Source: Acidobacteriota bacterium
GTDB taxonomy: Bacteria > Acidobacteriota > Terriglobia > Terriglobales > Acidobacteriaceae
DNA: 64,000 nt
Assembly (NCBI GenBank): GCA_021846985.1
Contig: JAJZVX010000002.1
Coordinates: 246,710 to 310,709, forward strand
Direction: 5' to 3'
The notes below the pieces were generated by a model, which saw only the letters and a program-made list of their open reading frames with translations, was not told the origin of the DNA and searched no databases. Positions 33,916 through 43,029 of this stretch are shown in pieces. The translations under genes and the position numbers were made by a program. How positions within the stretch are numbered: position 1 is the stretch's first letter; each line of letters begins with the position of its first letter.

Positions 33916-35352
33916 ATGTCCATCTCCCCCATCAAGTTTGGCACCGACGGCTGGCGCGCCGTCATCGCCGACGACTTCACCTTCGCCAACCTCCGCATCG
34001 CCGCTCAGGCCATTGCCGCCTACGTCCTCGATCATGAAGACCCCGCCCAAGGCCTCTGCATCGGCTACGACACCCGTTTTGGCTCCCGGGCCTTCGCCCG
34101 CGCCTGTGCCGAGGTCGTCGCCGCCTCCGGCATCCCCGTCTTCCTCGCCAACGCCGTCACCCCCACCCCGGCCCTCAGCTTCGCTGTCCGCGAGCGCTCC
34201 GCCGCCGGCGGCATCATGATCACTTCCTCCCACAATCCCGCCCAGTGGAACGGCGTCAAATACAAGGCCTCGTACGGCGGCTCCGGCAAGCCCTCCATCA
34301 TGGCCGCGATCGAGTCCCGCCTCGGCCAGCCTGTCCCCCAGGCCGCCCATCCCGCACCCATCATCGAGGTCAGCTTCCTCCCCAGCTACCTCCAGGCCAT
34401 CCAGAGCTTCGCCGATCTCGACCTCATCGCCCGGTCCGGCATGCGCTTCGCCGTCGATTCCATGTACGGCTGCGGCGGCGCCATCCTTTCTGACATCTTC
34501 CGCCGTATCGGCGTCGCCCACGTCGCCATCCGCTCCAACCCCGATCCTCTCTTTCCCGGCATCCATCCCGAGCCCATCGAGCCCCACATCCGCGCCCTCG
34601 CCGAGACCGTCGTTGCCCATCGCTGCCACGCCGGCCTCTGCACCGACGGCGATGCCGACCGCATCGGCGCCACCGACGAGCACGGCAACTTCGTCGATCC
34701 CCACAAAATCTATTCCGTCCTGCTCAGTTGGGTTCTTCGCCGCAAAGGCTGGCCCGGCGCCGTCACCCGCGCCTTCAATACCACCAAAATGCTCGACCGC
34801 ATCTGCGCCAAACATGGTCGCGAGCTCATCGAGCACGGCATCGGTTTCAAATATGTAGTGGACCTGATGCTGGAGCGCGAAATCGTGATGGGTGGTGAAG
34901 AATCCGGCGGTATCGGCTTCCAGCGCCACCTGCCCGAGCGCGACGGCCTCCTCAACTGCCTCCTCCTCGCCAACGTCATGGCCGAGGAAGGCAAGACCCT
35001 GGGCCAGCTCGTCGCCGATCTCCAGGCCGAGTTTGGCGAGCACCACTACGGCCGCATCGACCTCCACATCCCCGACGAAATGAAGAACGCCGCCATCGCA
35101 AAGGCGCGCGCCCTTGAGCCCGGCAATCCGGCCCTTGCCGCCATGCCCGTCCTCCGCCAGGACACCCTCGACGGCATCAAGCTCTACCTCGACAACCCCG
35201 AAGCCAAAACCAAACCCAACGCCGCCGAAACCTGGATCCTCTTCCGCGCCAGCGGCACCGAGCCCCTGCTGCGCATCTATACCGAATCCTGCTCCCCCCA
35301 GGCCGTCACCCGCCTCCTCGACTCTGCCCGCGCCTTCGCCATGGGCAACTGA
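33916..35352 (+). CDS. Alpha-D-phosphohexomutase (phosphoglucomutase/phosphomannomutase family)
   Basis: A 478-residue enzyme that moves a phosphate between C1 and C6 of a hexose phosphate. It starts SPIKFGTDGWRAVIADDFTFANLRIAAQAIAAYV. The catalytic serine loop is ITSSHNPAQWNGVKYK (about residues 100-115), the magnesium-binding loop is DGDADRIGATDEHG, the sugar-binding loop is GGEESGGIGF, and the C-terminal phosphate loop is RASGTEPLLRIYTE. All key motifs are intact. The substrate (glucose, mannose or glucosamine phosphate) cannot be settled from sequence; the FGTDGWRA opening is common in the glucomutase-like bacterial group. It has its own promoter and stands alone. Confidence 0.92.
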   Translation: MSISPIKFGTDGWRAVIADDFTFANLRIAAQAIAAYVLDHEDPAQGLCIGYDTRFGSRAFARACAEVVAASGIPVFLANAVTPTPALSFAVRERSAAGGIMITSSHNPAQWNGVKYKASYGGSGKPSIMAAIESRLGQPVPQAAHPAPIIEVSFLPSYLQAIQSFADLDLIARSGMRFAVDSMYGCGGAILSDIFRRIGVAHVAIRSNPDPLFPGIHPEPIEPHIRALAETVVAHRCHAGLCTDGDADRIGATDEHGNFVDPHKIYSVLLSWVLRRKGWPGAVTRAFNTTKMLDRICAKHGRELIEHGIGFKYVVDLMLEREIVMGGEESGGIGFQRHLPERDGLLNCLLLANVMAEEGKTLGQLVADLQAEFGEHHYGRIDLHIPDEMKNAAIAKARALEPGNPALAAMPVLRQDTLDGIKLYLDNPEAKTKPNAAETWILFRASGTEPLLRIYTESCSPQAVTRLLDSARAFAMGN

Positions 35353-35379
35353 GGCGGCGGGTACCCCGATCCCTCGATC

Positions 35380-35428
35380 CAGTCCAAACCACCATGAGGG
35401 TGCCCCTCGCCTCTGGGGACCGGGGATG
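35380..35428 (+). repeat. REP-like element, degenerate copy next to the transposase remnant
   Basis: The stretch contains GAGGGTGCCCC, then TCGCCTCTG, then GGGGACCGGGG. It matches the better copy at 36588-36632 except for a missing GGGTCCC in the left arm. REP-like repeats commonly sit beside RAYT transposase genes, which is the case here. Confidence 0.5.
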
Positions 35429-35725
35429 GAAGCTCCTGACCGCGCGCCGGAGCCCTTCTGGCAGGTGCGATAGTACGACTTCAATGTCTGGAGCGAGGAG
35501 AAGCGCATCGAAAAGCTGCGCTATCTGCGCCGGAACCCGGTTGCGCGTGGCCTGGTTGAAAGACCGCGGGATTGGCCGTGGTCGAGCTTTCGCCATTATG
35601 CCACCGGCGCCGAAGGCGCAGTCGAGATCGAGTCGGAATGGACCGCACGCAAGCGCGAGGCGATGGGCATCAGCCTCCACGTTCGAGCCGGACCAGTCAA
35701 CCGATTCCCGCCCTGGCGGAGCTAG
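35426..35725 (+). pseudogene. Remnant of a REP-associated (Y1/IS200-like) transposase
   Basis: Only the C-terminal part of a RAYT-type transposase remains. The plus-strand frame reads EPFWQVR, an in-frame TAG (35471-35473), then YDFNVWSEEKRIEKLRYLRRNPVARGLVERPRDWPWSSFRHYATGAEGAVEIESEWTARKRE and stops at 35723. In intact relatives the first block continues directly into Y-DFNVW, so the TAG replaces or precedes a tyrosine codon. The N-terminal HUH motif and catalytic tyrosine region are absent. The assignment rests on the conserved YLRRNPV-RGLV--P-DWPWSSFRHY pattern. The element is inactive; its neighbour repeats at 35380 and 36588 are probably old targets. Confidence 0.78.
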
Positions 35726-35807
35726 GACGGGCCACCCGCCCGTGATTTGGCAATGAAAGAAGCAGCACACGTGGACATGCTGCTGGTGACAATCAACGCT
35801 GCTCACG

Positions 35808-35833
35808 ACGTCCGAAATCGACGTCCGAAATCG
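35808..35833 (+). repeat. Tandem 13-bp duplication
   Basis: ACGTCCGAAATCG occurs twice in a row (35808-35820 and 35821-35833), just beyond the 3' end of the minus-strand gene at 35844. Confidence 0.7.
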
Positions 35834-35843
35834 CACGACTGGG

Positions 35844-36347
35844 CTACGGCAGGTGCTTCCGTCGCAGGGCGTCGAGTTCGGCAGCCTGCCGGGCTAATGC
35901 AGATGTACGACGCGCCTTCGCTGCTTCGAGTTCGGGTAGGCTCCGCCGTCGCACCCATTCGCGAACGTGGCGGACAGCCGCCCGGTTCACCCTTCGACCC
36001 GCGGGGTGCCCTCCGTTCAAACTTGTTATGTAGGTGTAAGACGCAAGCTCGACAATACGCGCATCGGCATTGAGCTTTAATGTCACGCTCACCGACGCCT
36101 GGTTAGGGCTCGAGTAGACCGCAATATCGAGTTCGCCGTCTTCCGTATGCCGGGTGAATGTCATGTTTATCGCCCACGGCCCAGTGTCTGTTAGCGCCCA
36201 TTCTTGCACTTGGGCACTCGCATGGACTAAGGGGGCGAGCCCCCATGTGTCGGCGCTCTGCCGGATCACCCAGATTGGCTCTTGCTCTTCGACTTGGGCA
36301 AGGACCTCACGGACGTCGGAGTCAATGCCGCAATTCCAAAACGCCAT
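35844..36347 (-). CDS. Hypothetical cytoplasmic protein, unknown family
   Basis: A 167-residue protein with no signal peptide or membrane helix. The first half is Trp/Val-rich beta-like sequence (EPIWVIRQSADTWGLAPL, TGPWAINMTFTRHTEDGELDIAVYS, SVSVTLKLNADARIVELASYTYIT); the second half is a basic helical tail (AVRHVREWVRRRSLPELEAAKARRTSALARQAAELDALRRKHLP). No family was recognised. A plausible ribosome site (GAGGTGAT) precedes the ATG at 36347. It lies in a gene-poor stretch with repeats and a transposase remnant, and its codon use is less GC-extreme than the neighbours, so it may be acquired accessory DNA. It could also be a plasmid- or phage-derived cargo gene. Confidence 0.6.
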   Translation of the reverse strand: MAFWNCGIDSDVREVLAQVEEQEPIWVIRQSADTWGLAPLVHASAQVQEWALTDTGPWAINMTFTRHTEDGELDIAVYSSPNQASVSVTLKLNADARIVELASYTYITSLNGGHPAGRRVNRAAVRHVREWVRRRSLPELEAAKARRTSALARQAAELDALRRKHLP

Positions 36348-36587
36348 CGATCACCTCAATCCGAAACGGACAGTCTTTCGTCTGCCTTCCAACCCGAATA
36401 ACAATCCACCTGCAGTTGCATTTGCACTCCAGATCAAAGCGACCATTCCCGAGCGTGTCTGCACATTTCTTCTTCTCATGATAACCGCGCCGTTGTGACC
36501 TGACCCCATTTTCCGTCCAGTTCGGTGTCTGAAATCATACCCTACATTTTTCTGGTGGCCCGGGCCCCAGGGAAGTGAATTGCGTCA

Positions 36588-36632
36588 CTGAGGGTGGGTG
36601 CCCCGGGTCCCTCGCACTTGGGGACCCGGGAG
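36588..36632. repeat. REP-like palindromic element
   Basis: A perfect 10-bp stem CCCGGGTCCC (36602-36611) with GGGACCCGGG (36621-36630) and a 9-nt loop, preceded by GAGGGTGGGTGCC. It shares its core with the degenerate element at 35380-35428, next to the RAYT remnant. Confidence 0.65.
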
Positions 36633-37165
36633 ACCACGATCCCCAACCGGATGTCTCCCGCATTTGGCTCCGGGTGATTCACCGCCAATGCGGAAGTCTT
36701 GGTCGCAGTCAGCCCGTAAGCATGGTCCCGATAGTTAGGCGTAGCGCAAAATCGGCACAGAAGTCTTGAGGCGTTCGCTTTGCCGATTGTTCTGAAGGGG
36801 TTGCGGAGCACCCTTTAAGTGCCGCAAGAGAAGCAAAATGAGAGCGGCCTTCAGGCCCTGCGGCCCGTTTCCCAGAGATTCCCCCTCGCTCTCGAGCTTT
36901 TCCCCAACCCGCCAATCCGCAAGGCCCTCTCCGCAAGTCACTCCCCCATCCAACTCATTCTGCAAGACTTCCTGCTATCGCCCCTTTTGCGTAGAATTAT
37001 CCCGCCCCGGCGCACAATAGATCCATGACTGCGGACCAGCCAGGTAGCGCCCTCCTTAGGCAGTGTCAGCCGTGTCCCCGGTTTGTACCCAAAGACCCCC
37101 TACCCCCCCCGGGGGTCCATTCCCCTTCTTTTCGCCTTCGAGGGGAGCAGCCAGATCAGGGGGCT

Positions 37166-37209
37166 TAGGTGTTTATGTGCATAGGTGTTTATGTGTATAG
37201 GTGTTTGTG
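37166..37209 (+). repeat. 16-bp tandem repeat, nearly three copies
   Basis: TAGGTGTTTATGTGCA (37166-37181), TAGGTGTTTATGTGTA (37182-37197) and a partial TAGGTGTTTGTG (37198-37209). It lies 34 bp beyond the stop of the minus-strand cytochrome gene, whose 3' end is at 37244. Confidence 0.8.
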
Positions 37210-37243
37210 AAAGGCTGGCTTTGTGGCTATGGAGAGCGGCCCT

Positions 37244-39637
37244 CTACTGCCCCGCTCCCGGGATATAGGTGTAGTGAATCTCCGCCGGCTTCTTCACAGG
37301 GTCTCCCGTCAGATCGTGCGTGTGCCAGGCCACGCTTTCGCTTGCCACCTCGGGGTGGCGCGCCAGAAACTCCAGAGCAAACTCCGACGCGGTCGGATCG
37401 TTCTTCTGGTCGGCATACTTCGCCGCCTCCTCCTGGGACTTCTTCTTCTCTTTCAGCCGCCGGTAGAGAATCGCCAGCTCGTAGTGCGCCGCCAGGTTGT
37501 CCGGGTCGATCGCCTGCAGCCGCTGGTACGCGTCGCATGCCTCGGCGTACTTGTGTTCCTGGAAGTACGAGAACCCCAGCTCGCGCAGCGCATCCTTTGA
37601 TCGCGGATACTTCTCGAGCACCGCCTCCAGATCCACCACCGCCTGCCTGGTCTGGCTCTCGTTGCGCTCCACCAGCGCCCGGTAGTACAGCGCCCGCGGA
37701 TCGCCCGGCAGCAGCTTCAGTGCCTTGGCCAGGTTGGCCCGCGCGTCGTCGTACCGTTCCCAGACAATCTCCACTACAGCCATATTTGTGTACGCGTCCG
37801 CATAATCCGGCCGCAGCGCCGCCACCTGTTCAAACGCCTCCACCGATGCCTGGTACTGCTGCGCATCCAGCAGCGCGATCCCGTAGTTGTTCCACCGCAT
37901 CCACTCCGGGTTCTCGTCCGCCCCCGGCGCCGCCGGCTGATTCTCGCCGATCTCGAGCGTCCGCGACGCCGTCGCCATGTCGATAATCGGCTCCGGATAG
38001 TGCTTTTCCCCCATGGCGTAGTCGAGAAAGTGCTGGTTAAACCGCCTGTACCGCACCGTCGCCGTCAGCGTCACCGAACCTGTAATCGTCTTGGGCAGCC
38101 GGAACCGGTACCGCACCAGTTGCGACCGCCCCGATTGAATCGTGTTGTTATACGCCAGTACCCGGTTATGCCAGATTTGGTGCAAATCGTTCAGCTTGCC
38201 CTCTTTGTTGATCAGCCGGTTGGTAAACGAGTGCGCGCGCGGATCGAGATTTCCGTCGGGCTCGATAAATCCGCTCTCCACCAACGTCTTCCCCACGCCG
38301 TCCTTCACCGTAAAATCCACCCACGCCTCGTAGAAATCCCTCTGTTCCGGAACGAACGAGTGCCCGATCCCCTTGTTCTGGATCACCACGTCTGCCACCA
38401 GCGTCTCACCCGCTTCCAGCGTAAAGCGCGTCAGACCCAGCGGCGCCACCGTCACGCGATCCTTCGCCGTTGCCGCCGCGCTCTCCTTCTCGAGAGCGAA
38501 AATGTCCACATTAAACACGCCCTTGCCGTCCGGCCCGCGTTTCAGGAATTCCACCAGCTTGCGCGCCTGCTCGTCGTATTTGTAATACGCCGGAATCAGC
38601 GAGTTGCCGCCCAGCCACCGGTGCGACAGAAACTTCCCGTCCTTCGCGCCCGGCTCCTCGGCGTTGGCCGGCAGCGTTTCGCTGGGCATGTGGCAAGTCT
38701 GGCACACGCTCACCGCCGGCTTGCGGTAGAAGGGAAGTGGCGACTGCTTGCTGAAGCTCGCAGCTTGCCACTCGTCATAGACCGTGAACGCCCGCAGCCA
38801 CTTGTAGTTGTCCACCTCCCGCGGAATGGCTGCCTTGTGGCAGGCCGCGCAGAACTCCGGCGTCCGGTAGAGCGGCCGCATCACCGCCTTCGCATGGCGG
38901 TCCAGATGCGCCAGAATCTCGGCGTCCGGCACTGGCCCCGTGACCGGCTTGCCCTGCTCGTCCACCAGCACCGCCGGTGTCCCCATTACGTAGCTGCCCG
39001 TCCCGGTCGTATCTACGGAAAGGATTGAGTGGCACGTCGAGCACGTGACCCCCTCATCCTCGAATGGCCGCGTCTTCGGCATCCCCTGTGTCAGATCGCC
39101 CGACAGCAGAGCCACCGGGTTGTGGCAGCCCTCGCAGTGTCGCGAGTACTGCACCCCCTGTTCGTCGATCAGCATGTTCACGTTCTTCAGGTACCAGGGC
39201 GCTCTGAAGCTATTCGCATGCACAGATTGGCGCCATTCGGCGTAGGCCTGCTGGTGGCAGTGCCCGCAGTAGCGCGCCGTCGGAAAGCTCCGCGGGCTCA
39301 CAAACTGCCCGTTCTCTGTCCGCGCATTTGATGGTAAAAAAGGCGCATCCTTCCCGAAGGCGTAGTTGTAGCGCCCCGCCACCGCATCGTGAAACGCCGT
39401 CGTCGGCCCTTCGATGGCCGCTGGCGGTTCATACTCCGGTGCGTTTGCCGCTGCGCTATACTTCGCCGTTTCTGTGCCTGGCTTGGAACCAGCTGCCTCG
39501 ACGGTCCACTGGGCCGCCAGCGCTAGCAGCCCAACCAACGCGGCTGCGGACAATGCTCGCCACGCAGTCCTCGACCCGCACCCAATCCTGTTTTTAAACA
39601 TGAACCTCTGATCTCCAGAGAAGCTCGTCCATTCCAT
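37244..39637 (-). CDS. Pentaheme cytochrome c with C-terminal TPR repeats
   Basis: An exported 797-residue protein. After a basic leader, a hydrophobic signal segment (ALSAAALVGLLALAAQWTVEA, about 28-48) is followed by five CxxCH heme-binding motifs at 124, 168, 199, 263 and 312, in a cytochrome c554-like arrangement. Residues 400-590 are a beta-rich region and about 600-765 carry at least four TPR-like repeats (NNYGIALLDAQQYQASVEAFEQVAALRPDYADAYTNMAVVE and so on). It probably takes part in periplasmic electron transfer, with the TPRs binding a partner. The ATG at 39637 has AGAAGG 7 bp upstream; ATG 39601 is an alternative. It is divergent from the complex I operon, about 230 bp from nuoA, which may hint at a shared electron-transfer role. 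Confidence 0.88.
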   Translation of the reverse strand: MEWTSFSGDQRFMFKNRIGCGSRTAWRALSAAALVGLLALAAQWTVEAAGSKPGTETAKYSAAANAPEYEPPAAIEGPTTAFHDAVAGRYNYAFGKDAPFLPSNARTENGQFVSPRSFPTARYCGHCHQQAYAEWRQSVHANSFRAPWYLKNVNMLIDEQGVQYSRHCEGCHNPVALLSGDLTQGMPKTRPFEDEGVTCSTCHSILSVDTTGTGSYVMGTPAVLVDEQGKPVTGPVPDAEILAHLDRHAKAVMRPLYRTPEFCAACHKAAIPREVDNYKWLRAFTVYDEWQAASFSKQSPLPFYRKPAVSVCQTCHMPSETLPANAEEPGAKDGKFLSHRWLGGNSLIPAYYKYDEQARKLVEFLKRGPDGKGVFNVDIFALEKESAAATAKDRVTVAPLGLTRFTLEAGETLVADVVIQNKGIGHSFVPEQRDFYEAWVDFTVKDGVGKTLVESGFIEPDGNLDPRAHSFTNRLINKEGKLNDLHQIWHNRVLAYNNTIQSGRSQLVRYRFRLPKTITGSVTLTATVRYRRFNQHFLDYAMGEKHYPEPIIDMATASRTLEIGENQPAAPGADENPEWMRWNNYGIALLDAQQYQASVEAFEQVAALRPDYADAYTNMAVVEIVWERYDDARANLAKALKLLPGDPRALYYRALVERNESQTRQAVVDLEAVLEKYPRSKDALRELGFSYFQEHKYAEACDAYQRLQAIDPDNLAAHYELAILYRRLKEKKKSQEEAAKYADQKNDPTASEFALEFLARHPEVASESVAWHTHDLTGDPVKKPAEIHYTYIPGAGQ

Positions 39638-39869
39638 CGGTGGCCTTCTGGGGAAGCCCGACAGAACACACCCAAACTAACCGTCACGCGCCCCCTTGTC
39701 TTCCAACCAAAGGTTGACCGCCGGCGCTTTGGCCCGGTGTTCCCTCCGCGGTTCACAACATGGGACTCGCCGCCCAAAATCGATGATTATCTTCTCATTC
39801 GCGCATCTTCTTCTTAGCCAAACGCACCCTCAAACTGATACTTTAAGAAAGTAAGATTTGGTTCCAAAG

Positions 39870-40241
39870 ATGGCTTCAAGTCCCTATTTTTCTCTGGCGG
39901 TTCTCTTTCTTGCCGCCCTTGCATTCGGCCTCACTCCCCTGGCGCTGGCCTGGCTCTGGGCACGGTTTTTTTCACCCCCTAAACCCAGCCTTGTCAAGAA
40001 CTCCATTTACGAGTGCGGCCTCGAATCCAAAGGCGATGCCTGGATGCAGTTCCACTCCGCTTATTATCTCTATGCCATCATTTTCCTTATCTTTGACGTC
40101 GAGGCCGTCTTTCTGCTGCCGTTCGCCGTGGCCTTTACCGGGCTTGGCGTGGCGGCCTGTGTAGCCATGCTCGTCTTTGTTCTGCTGCTCATCGAGGGGC
40201 TTGCCTGGGCATGGGCCAAGGGTGTGCTCACCTGGGCGTAA
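39870..40241 (+). CDS. nuoA: Complex I subunit A
   Basis: A 123-residue membrane subunit with three helices. The conserved YECG motif appears as SIYECGLESKGDAWMQFHSAYYLYAIIFLIFDVEAVFLLPFAVAF. It forms part of the quinone-site region at the base of the membrane arm with NuoH and NuoJ. The start is ATG 39870; a TTG four codons earlier (39858) is less likely. It is first gene of nuoABCD-I-H-J-K-L-M-M-N. A weak promoter (TTAGCC, 17 bp, GATACT) ends about 30 bp upstream. Confidence 0.95.
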   Translation: MASSPYFSLAVLFLAALAFGLTPLALAWLWARFFSPPKPSLVKNSIYECGLESKGDAWMQFHSAYYLYAIIFLIFDVEAVFLLPFAVAFTGLGVAACVAMLVFVLLLIEGLAWAWAKGVLTWA

Positions 40242-40403
40242 TGGCGGCTCGAGCTGCCCGGCTGGCAACTCGCTCGTGTAGCTGTCAGTCCGTATGTGTT
40301 GAAGACCGGGGACCGCTCAGGAATCCGCACGTTGTCGGCTTCCCGCCGTCCGTGGGACTGTGAATTTTGAGGTGCCGGCTGCATCCTGCCGGCTGGAGCA
40401 ACC

Positions 40404-41030
40404 ATGGCTGTGGATCAAGACCTGAAGATCGAGTTGGGCAAGCAGGGTGTTTTCATCACTACCCTCCAGGAACTCTACAACTGGGGGCGTCGCAATTCGG
40501 TCTGGCCCATGCAGTTTGGCCTGGCCTGCTGCGCCATTGAGATGATCGCGACCACCATGGCCCGTTATGATCTGGCCCGTTTTGGCGCCGAGGTTTTTCG
40601 CCCCTCTCCGCGGCAGGCCGATATGATGATCATCTCTGGCACGGTCACCAAGAAGATGGCGCCCCAGGTGGTTCGCCTCTATAATCAGATGGCCGAACCG
40701 CGTTATGTGATCGCCATGGGAGCCTGCGCCATCTCCGGCGGCCCGTTCAAACAGGGCTACAACGTCCTCAAGGGCATTGACCGCTACATCCCTGTCGATG
40801 TCCACATCCCCGGTTGCCCCCCGCGCCCCGAAGCCCTCTTGCAGGCTTTTATCACCTTGCAGAAAAAAATTGACGCGCAGCCCCTTACAGGGCCCGGCCG
40901 TCCCCGTTTTCTCGATGCCGCTGCCCAGGGAGAATTCCCGGTCCCTGTGCCCGGCGAGCACGACCTCGAACCCGCGTTTAACCAGGGCGTCTGGCCCCTG
41001 CCCGTTCTCCAGCCGGGAAAAAAGGACTAG
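40404..41030 (+). CDS. nuoB: Complex I subunit B (carries terminal cluster N2)
   Basis: A 208-residue subunit that binds the [4Fe-4S] cluster N2, which passes electrons to quinone. Ligand regions are GLACCAIEM (adjacent cysteines), GACAISGG and [11 protein letters not shown]. The stretch [42 protein letters not shown] is the family core. The C-terminal tail of about 40 residues ([21 protein letters not shown]...) is longer than usual and Pro-rich. It lies 162 bp after nuoA, a wider gap than elsewhere in the operon; that gap holds no recognisable gene. Confidence 0.96.
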   Translation: MAVDQDLKIELGKQGVFITTLQELYNWGRRNSVWPMQFGLACCAIEMIATTMARYDLARFGAEVFRPSPRQADMMIISGTVTKKMAPQVVRLYNQMAEPRYVIAMGACAISGGPFKQGYNVLKGIDRYIPVDVHIPGCPPRPEALLQAFITLQKKIDAQPLTGPGRPRFLDAAAQGEFPVPVPGEHDLEPAFNQGVWPLPVLQPGKKD

Positions 41031-41106
41031 AGTCTGGGCGCCGGCCGGCGCTGTTCGCTTGCCGTCGCTGCGCCGGTGGCCGCCAGAGAGAAACAGAGGA
41101 TCTGAA

Positions 41107-41799
41107 TTGAAGACCATCGAAGAAATCAAGGCCGCCATTGAAGCCGCCGTGCCCGGCGCGGGCGTTGAGGTTGTGGTCAATCCCAGCCCCTGTGCGCAGC
41201 ATTCGCTGCGCCTCGATCCAGACTCCGCTCTTGCCGTCGCCCGCTTCCTCCGGGACGATCCGGAACTGGCCCTCGACTTCCTTTCCAACGTGACGGGCGT
41301 CGATTGGCCTGACAGGGAAATCTCCGAAAAGGTCAAGGTCGCCCGTACCGTCGCCAAAACCGTAGACGGCGTCGAGCAGCAGGTGGAAGAGACCGTGGAC
41401 GAAATCCGCAAGCGCGTTGAGCCTGGCTGTCTCGAGGCTGTATACCACCTCTATTCCGTCGTCAGGAAGCACGGCCCCGTTGTCATCCGCATGCGCACCG
41501 GCAACCGTACCGATCGGGTCGAACTGCCCTCGCTCACGCCGGTCTGGCGGTCGGGCGAGTTCCAGGAGCGCGAGATCTTCGATCTCTTCGGCATCGTCTT
41601 CAACGGTCATCCCGACCTGCGCCGGATTCTGATGTGGGACAACTTCAAAGACCACCCCATGCGCCGCGACTACGTTGAGCCCGACGACTACGAATACGAA
41701 CCCACGGCTCACGACGCGGTCCTTGCCAAAGCGCAGGCTCACCGCGCCGCTGCCCAGGCTGGGGCCAAAGGCCAGGAAGGAGCAGGCGCCGCCCAATGA
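41107..41799 (+). CDS. nuoC: Complex I subunit C (30 kDa type)
   Basis: A 230-residue hydrophilic subunit of the connecting module. The signature is present as [36 protein letters not shown]. An insertion of about 35 residues (residues about 60-100, [28 protein letters not shown]) precedes the core, longer than in most NuoC. The start is TTG at 41107, with GAGGA about 8 bp upstream; the frame remains open far upstream without a ribosome site. The C-terminal tail is Ala/Gln-rich. Its stop overlaps nuoD by ATGA. Confidence 0.92.
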   Translation: MKTIEEIKAAIEAAVPGAGVEVVVNPSPCAQHSLRLDPDSALAVARFLRDDPELALDFLSNVTGVDWPDREISEKVKVARTVAKTVDGVEQQVEETVDEIRKRVEPGCLEAVYHLYSVVRKHGPVVIRMRTGNRTDRVELPSLTPVWRSGEFQEREIFDLFGIVFNGHPDLRRILMWDNFKDHPMRRDYVEPDDYEYEPTAHDAVLAKAQAHRAAAQAGAKGQEGAGAAQ

Positions 41800-42974
41800 C
41801 TGCCTCTTTCAAATCGCCCGCCGAGCCCAAACTCAACAATCTGGACCTCGCGCCGTCTTCCGAACCCGGTATCTCGGGCGACCTTCTTGAAGTTGCCATG
41901 GGGCCTCACCATCCGTCTACACATGGCGTCTTCCGCATGGATATCGTCCTTGACGGCGAGCGCGTCATCCGCCTCAAGCCTGTATTTGGCTATCTGCATC
42001 GCAATCACGAGAAGATTGCCGAAAATATAACCTATATTGCTTCCATGCCGTATACCGACCGGCTGGATTATATCTGCTCGCTCACCAACAACTGGGCCTA
42101 TGCCCTGGCCGTCGAAAAGCTTGTCGGCCTCGAGGTGCCCGAACGTGCCGAGTATCTCCGCATCATCCTGGGTGAATTGACGCGCTTTCAGAATCACGCC
42201 TCCACGATAGGCTTCCTTATTCAGGAGATGGGCGCCAGCGGTACGCCGCTGATGTATGCCTTCCGCGAGCGCGAAAAGATACTCGATCTCTTCGAGTCCC
42301 TCACCGGCTCCCGCATGATGTGCAACTACATGCGCTTCGGCGGATGCCGCGTTGACCCTTCCGCCGAATGGCTCGATCAGGTGCGCAAGGTTGTGGCCGG
42401 CCTGCCCGCCTTCACCGATGAGATCGATCGCCTGCTCACCTCCAACGAGATTCTGATGGCTCGCACGCAGGGCATCGGCATCCTGCCCCCGGATCTGGCC
42501 GTCAATGCCGGCATCACGGGCCCCATGCTCCGCGCCTCCGGCGTCAACTACGACATCCGCAAGATCGACAGCTACGGCATCTACAACCGCTTCACCTTCC
42601 GCGTGCCTCTTGGCGAGCGCGGCGATGTCTACGACCGCTACATGATCCGCCTGCTCGAAATGCGCGAGTCCATCAGGATCCTCGAACAGGCTCTCAAAAA
42701 TGTTCCGGGCGGGCCCATCGTGGACCCCAAATCGAAGATCCGAGGTTTCCGGCCCAAACCCGGCGAGGCCTACGGCCGCATCGAGGCCCCCAAGGGCGAA
42801 CTCGGTTTCTATCTCATCAGCGACGGCGGTCCCAACCCCTATCGCTACCGCGTCCGTCCGCCCAGCCTTGTTAATCTCACCATTCTCGAGGACATGTGCC
42901 TGGGCGCCGCCGTCGCCGACGTCGTCATCATCTTTGGCAGTGTCGACATCGTGTTGGGAGAAGTTGATCGATGA
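41796..42974 (+). CDS. nuoD: Complex I subunit D (49 kDa type, quinone site)
   Basis: A 392-residue subunit homologous to the hydrogenase large subunit but with the quinone site instead of NiFe. It has [23 protein letters not shown] (quinone-binding His), [35 protein letters not shown] and the C-terminal [27 protein letters not shown]. The NiFe-binding CxxC pairs are absent, as expected. It is coupled to nuoC by a 4-bp overlap. In this operon the next gene is nuoI, because nuoE, nuoF and nuoG are missing. Confidence 0.96.
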   Translation: MTASFKSPAEPKLNNLDLAPSSEPGISGDLLEVAMGPHHPSTHGVFRMDIVLDGERVIRLKPVFGYLHRNHEKIAENITYIASMPYTDRLDYICSLTNNWAYALAVEKLVGLEVPERAEYLRIILGELTRFQNHASTIGFLIQEMGASGTPLMYAFREREKILDLFESLTGSRMMCNYMRFGGCRVDPSAEWLDQVRKVVAGLPAFTDEIDRLLTSNEILMARTQGIGILPPDLAVNAGITGPMLRASGVNYDIRKIDSYGIYNRFTFRVPLGERGDVYDRYMIRLLEMRESIRILEQALKNVPGGPIVDPKSKIRGFRPKPGEAYGRIEAPKGELGFYLISDGGPNPYRYRVRPPSLVNLTILEDMCLGAAVADVVIIFGSVDIVLGEVDR

Positions 42975-43029
42975 TCCTTATCCGTCTGCAACTACCATTG
43001 AAGATGAAGGACTGAAAGCGGAGGTTTCC

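Larger units (their letters stand above)
36348..37243. other. Gene-poor region with REP-like and tandem repeats
   Basis: About 900 bp without a supported gene. It holds the palindrome GGCCCGGGCCCC near 36557, the REP-like hairpin at 36588-36632, and an inverted repeat of GACCCCC and GGGGGTC around a run of C (about 37094-37117). It also holds the 16-bp tandem repeat listed separately. Short open frames in it have no ribosome sites or family features. The composition of 36350-36560 is lower in GC than the flanks. Confidence 0.6.

Noticed and set aside
36542..36811. Small minus-strand frame across the REP-like hairpin
   Set aside because: It is formed by the palindrome itself and has no start signal or family features.
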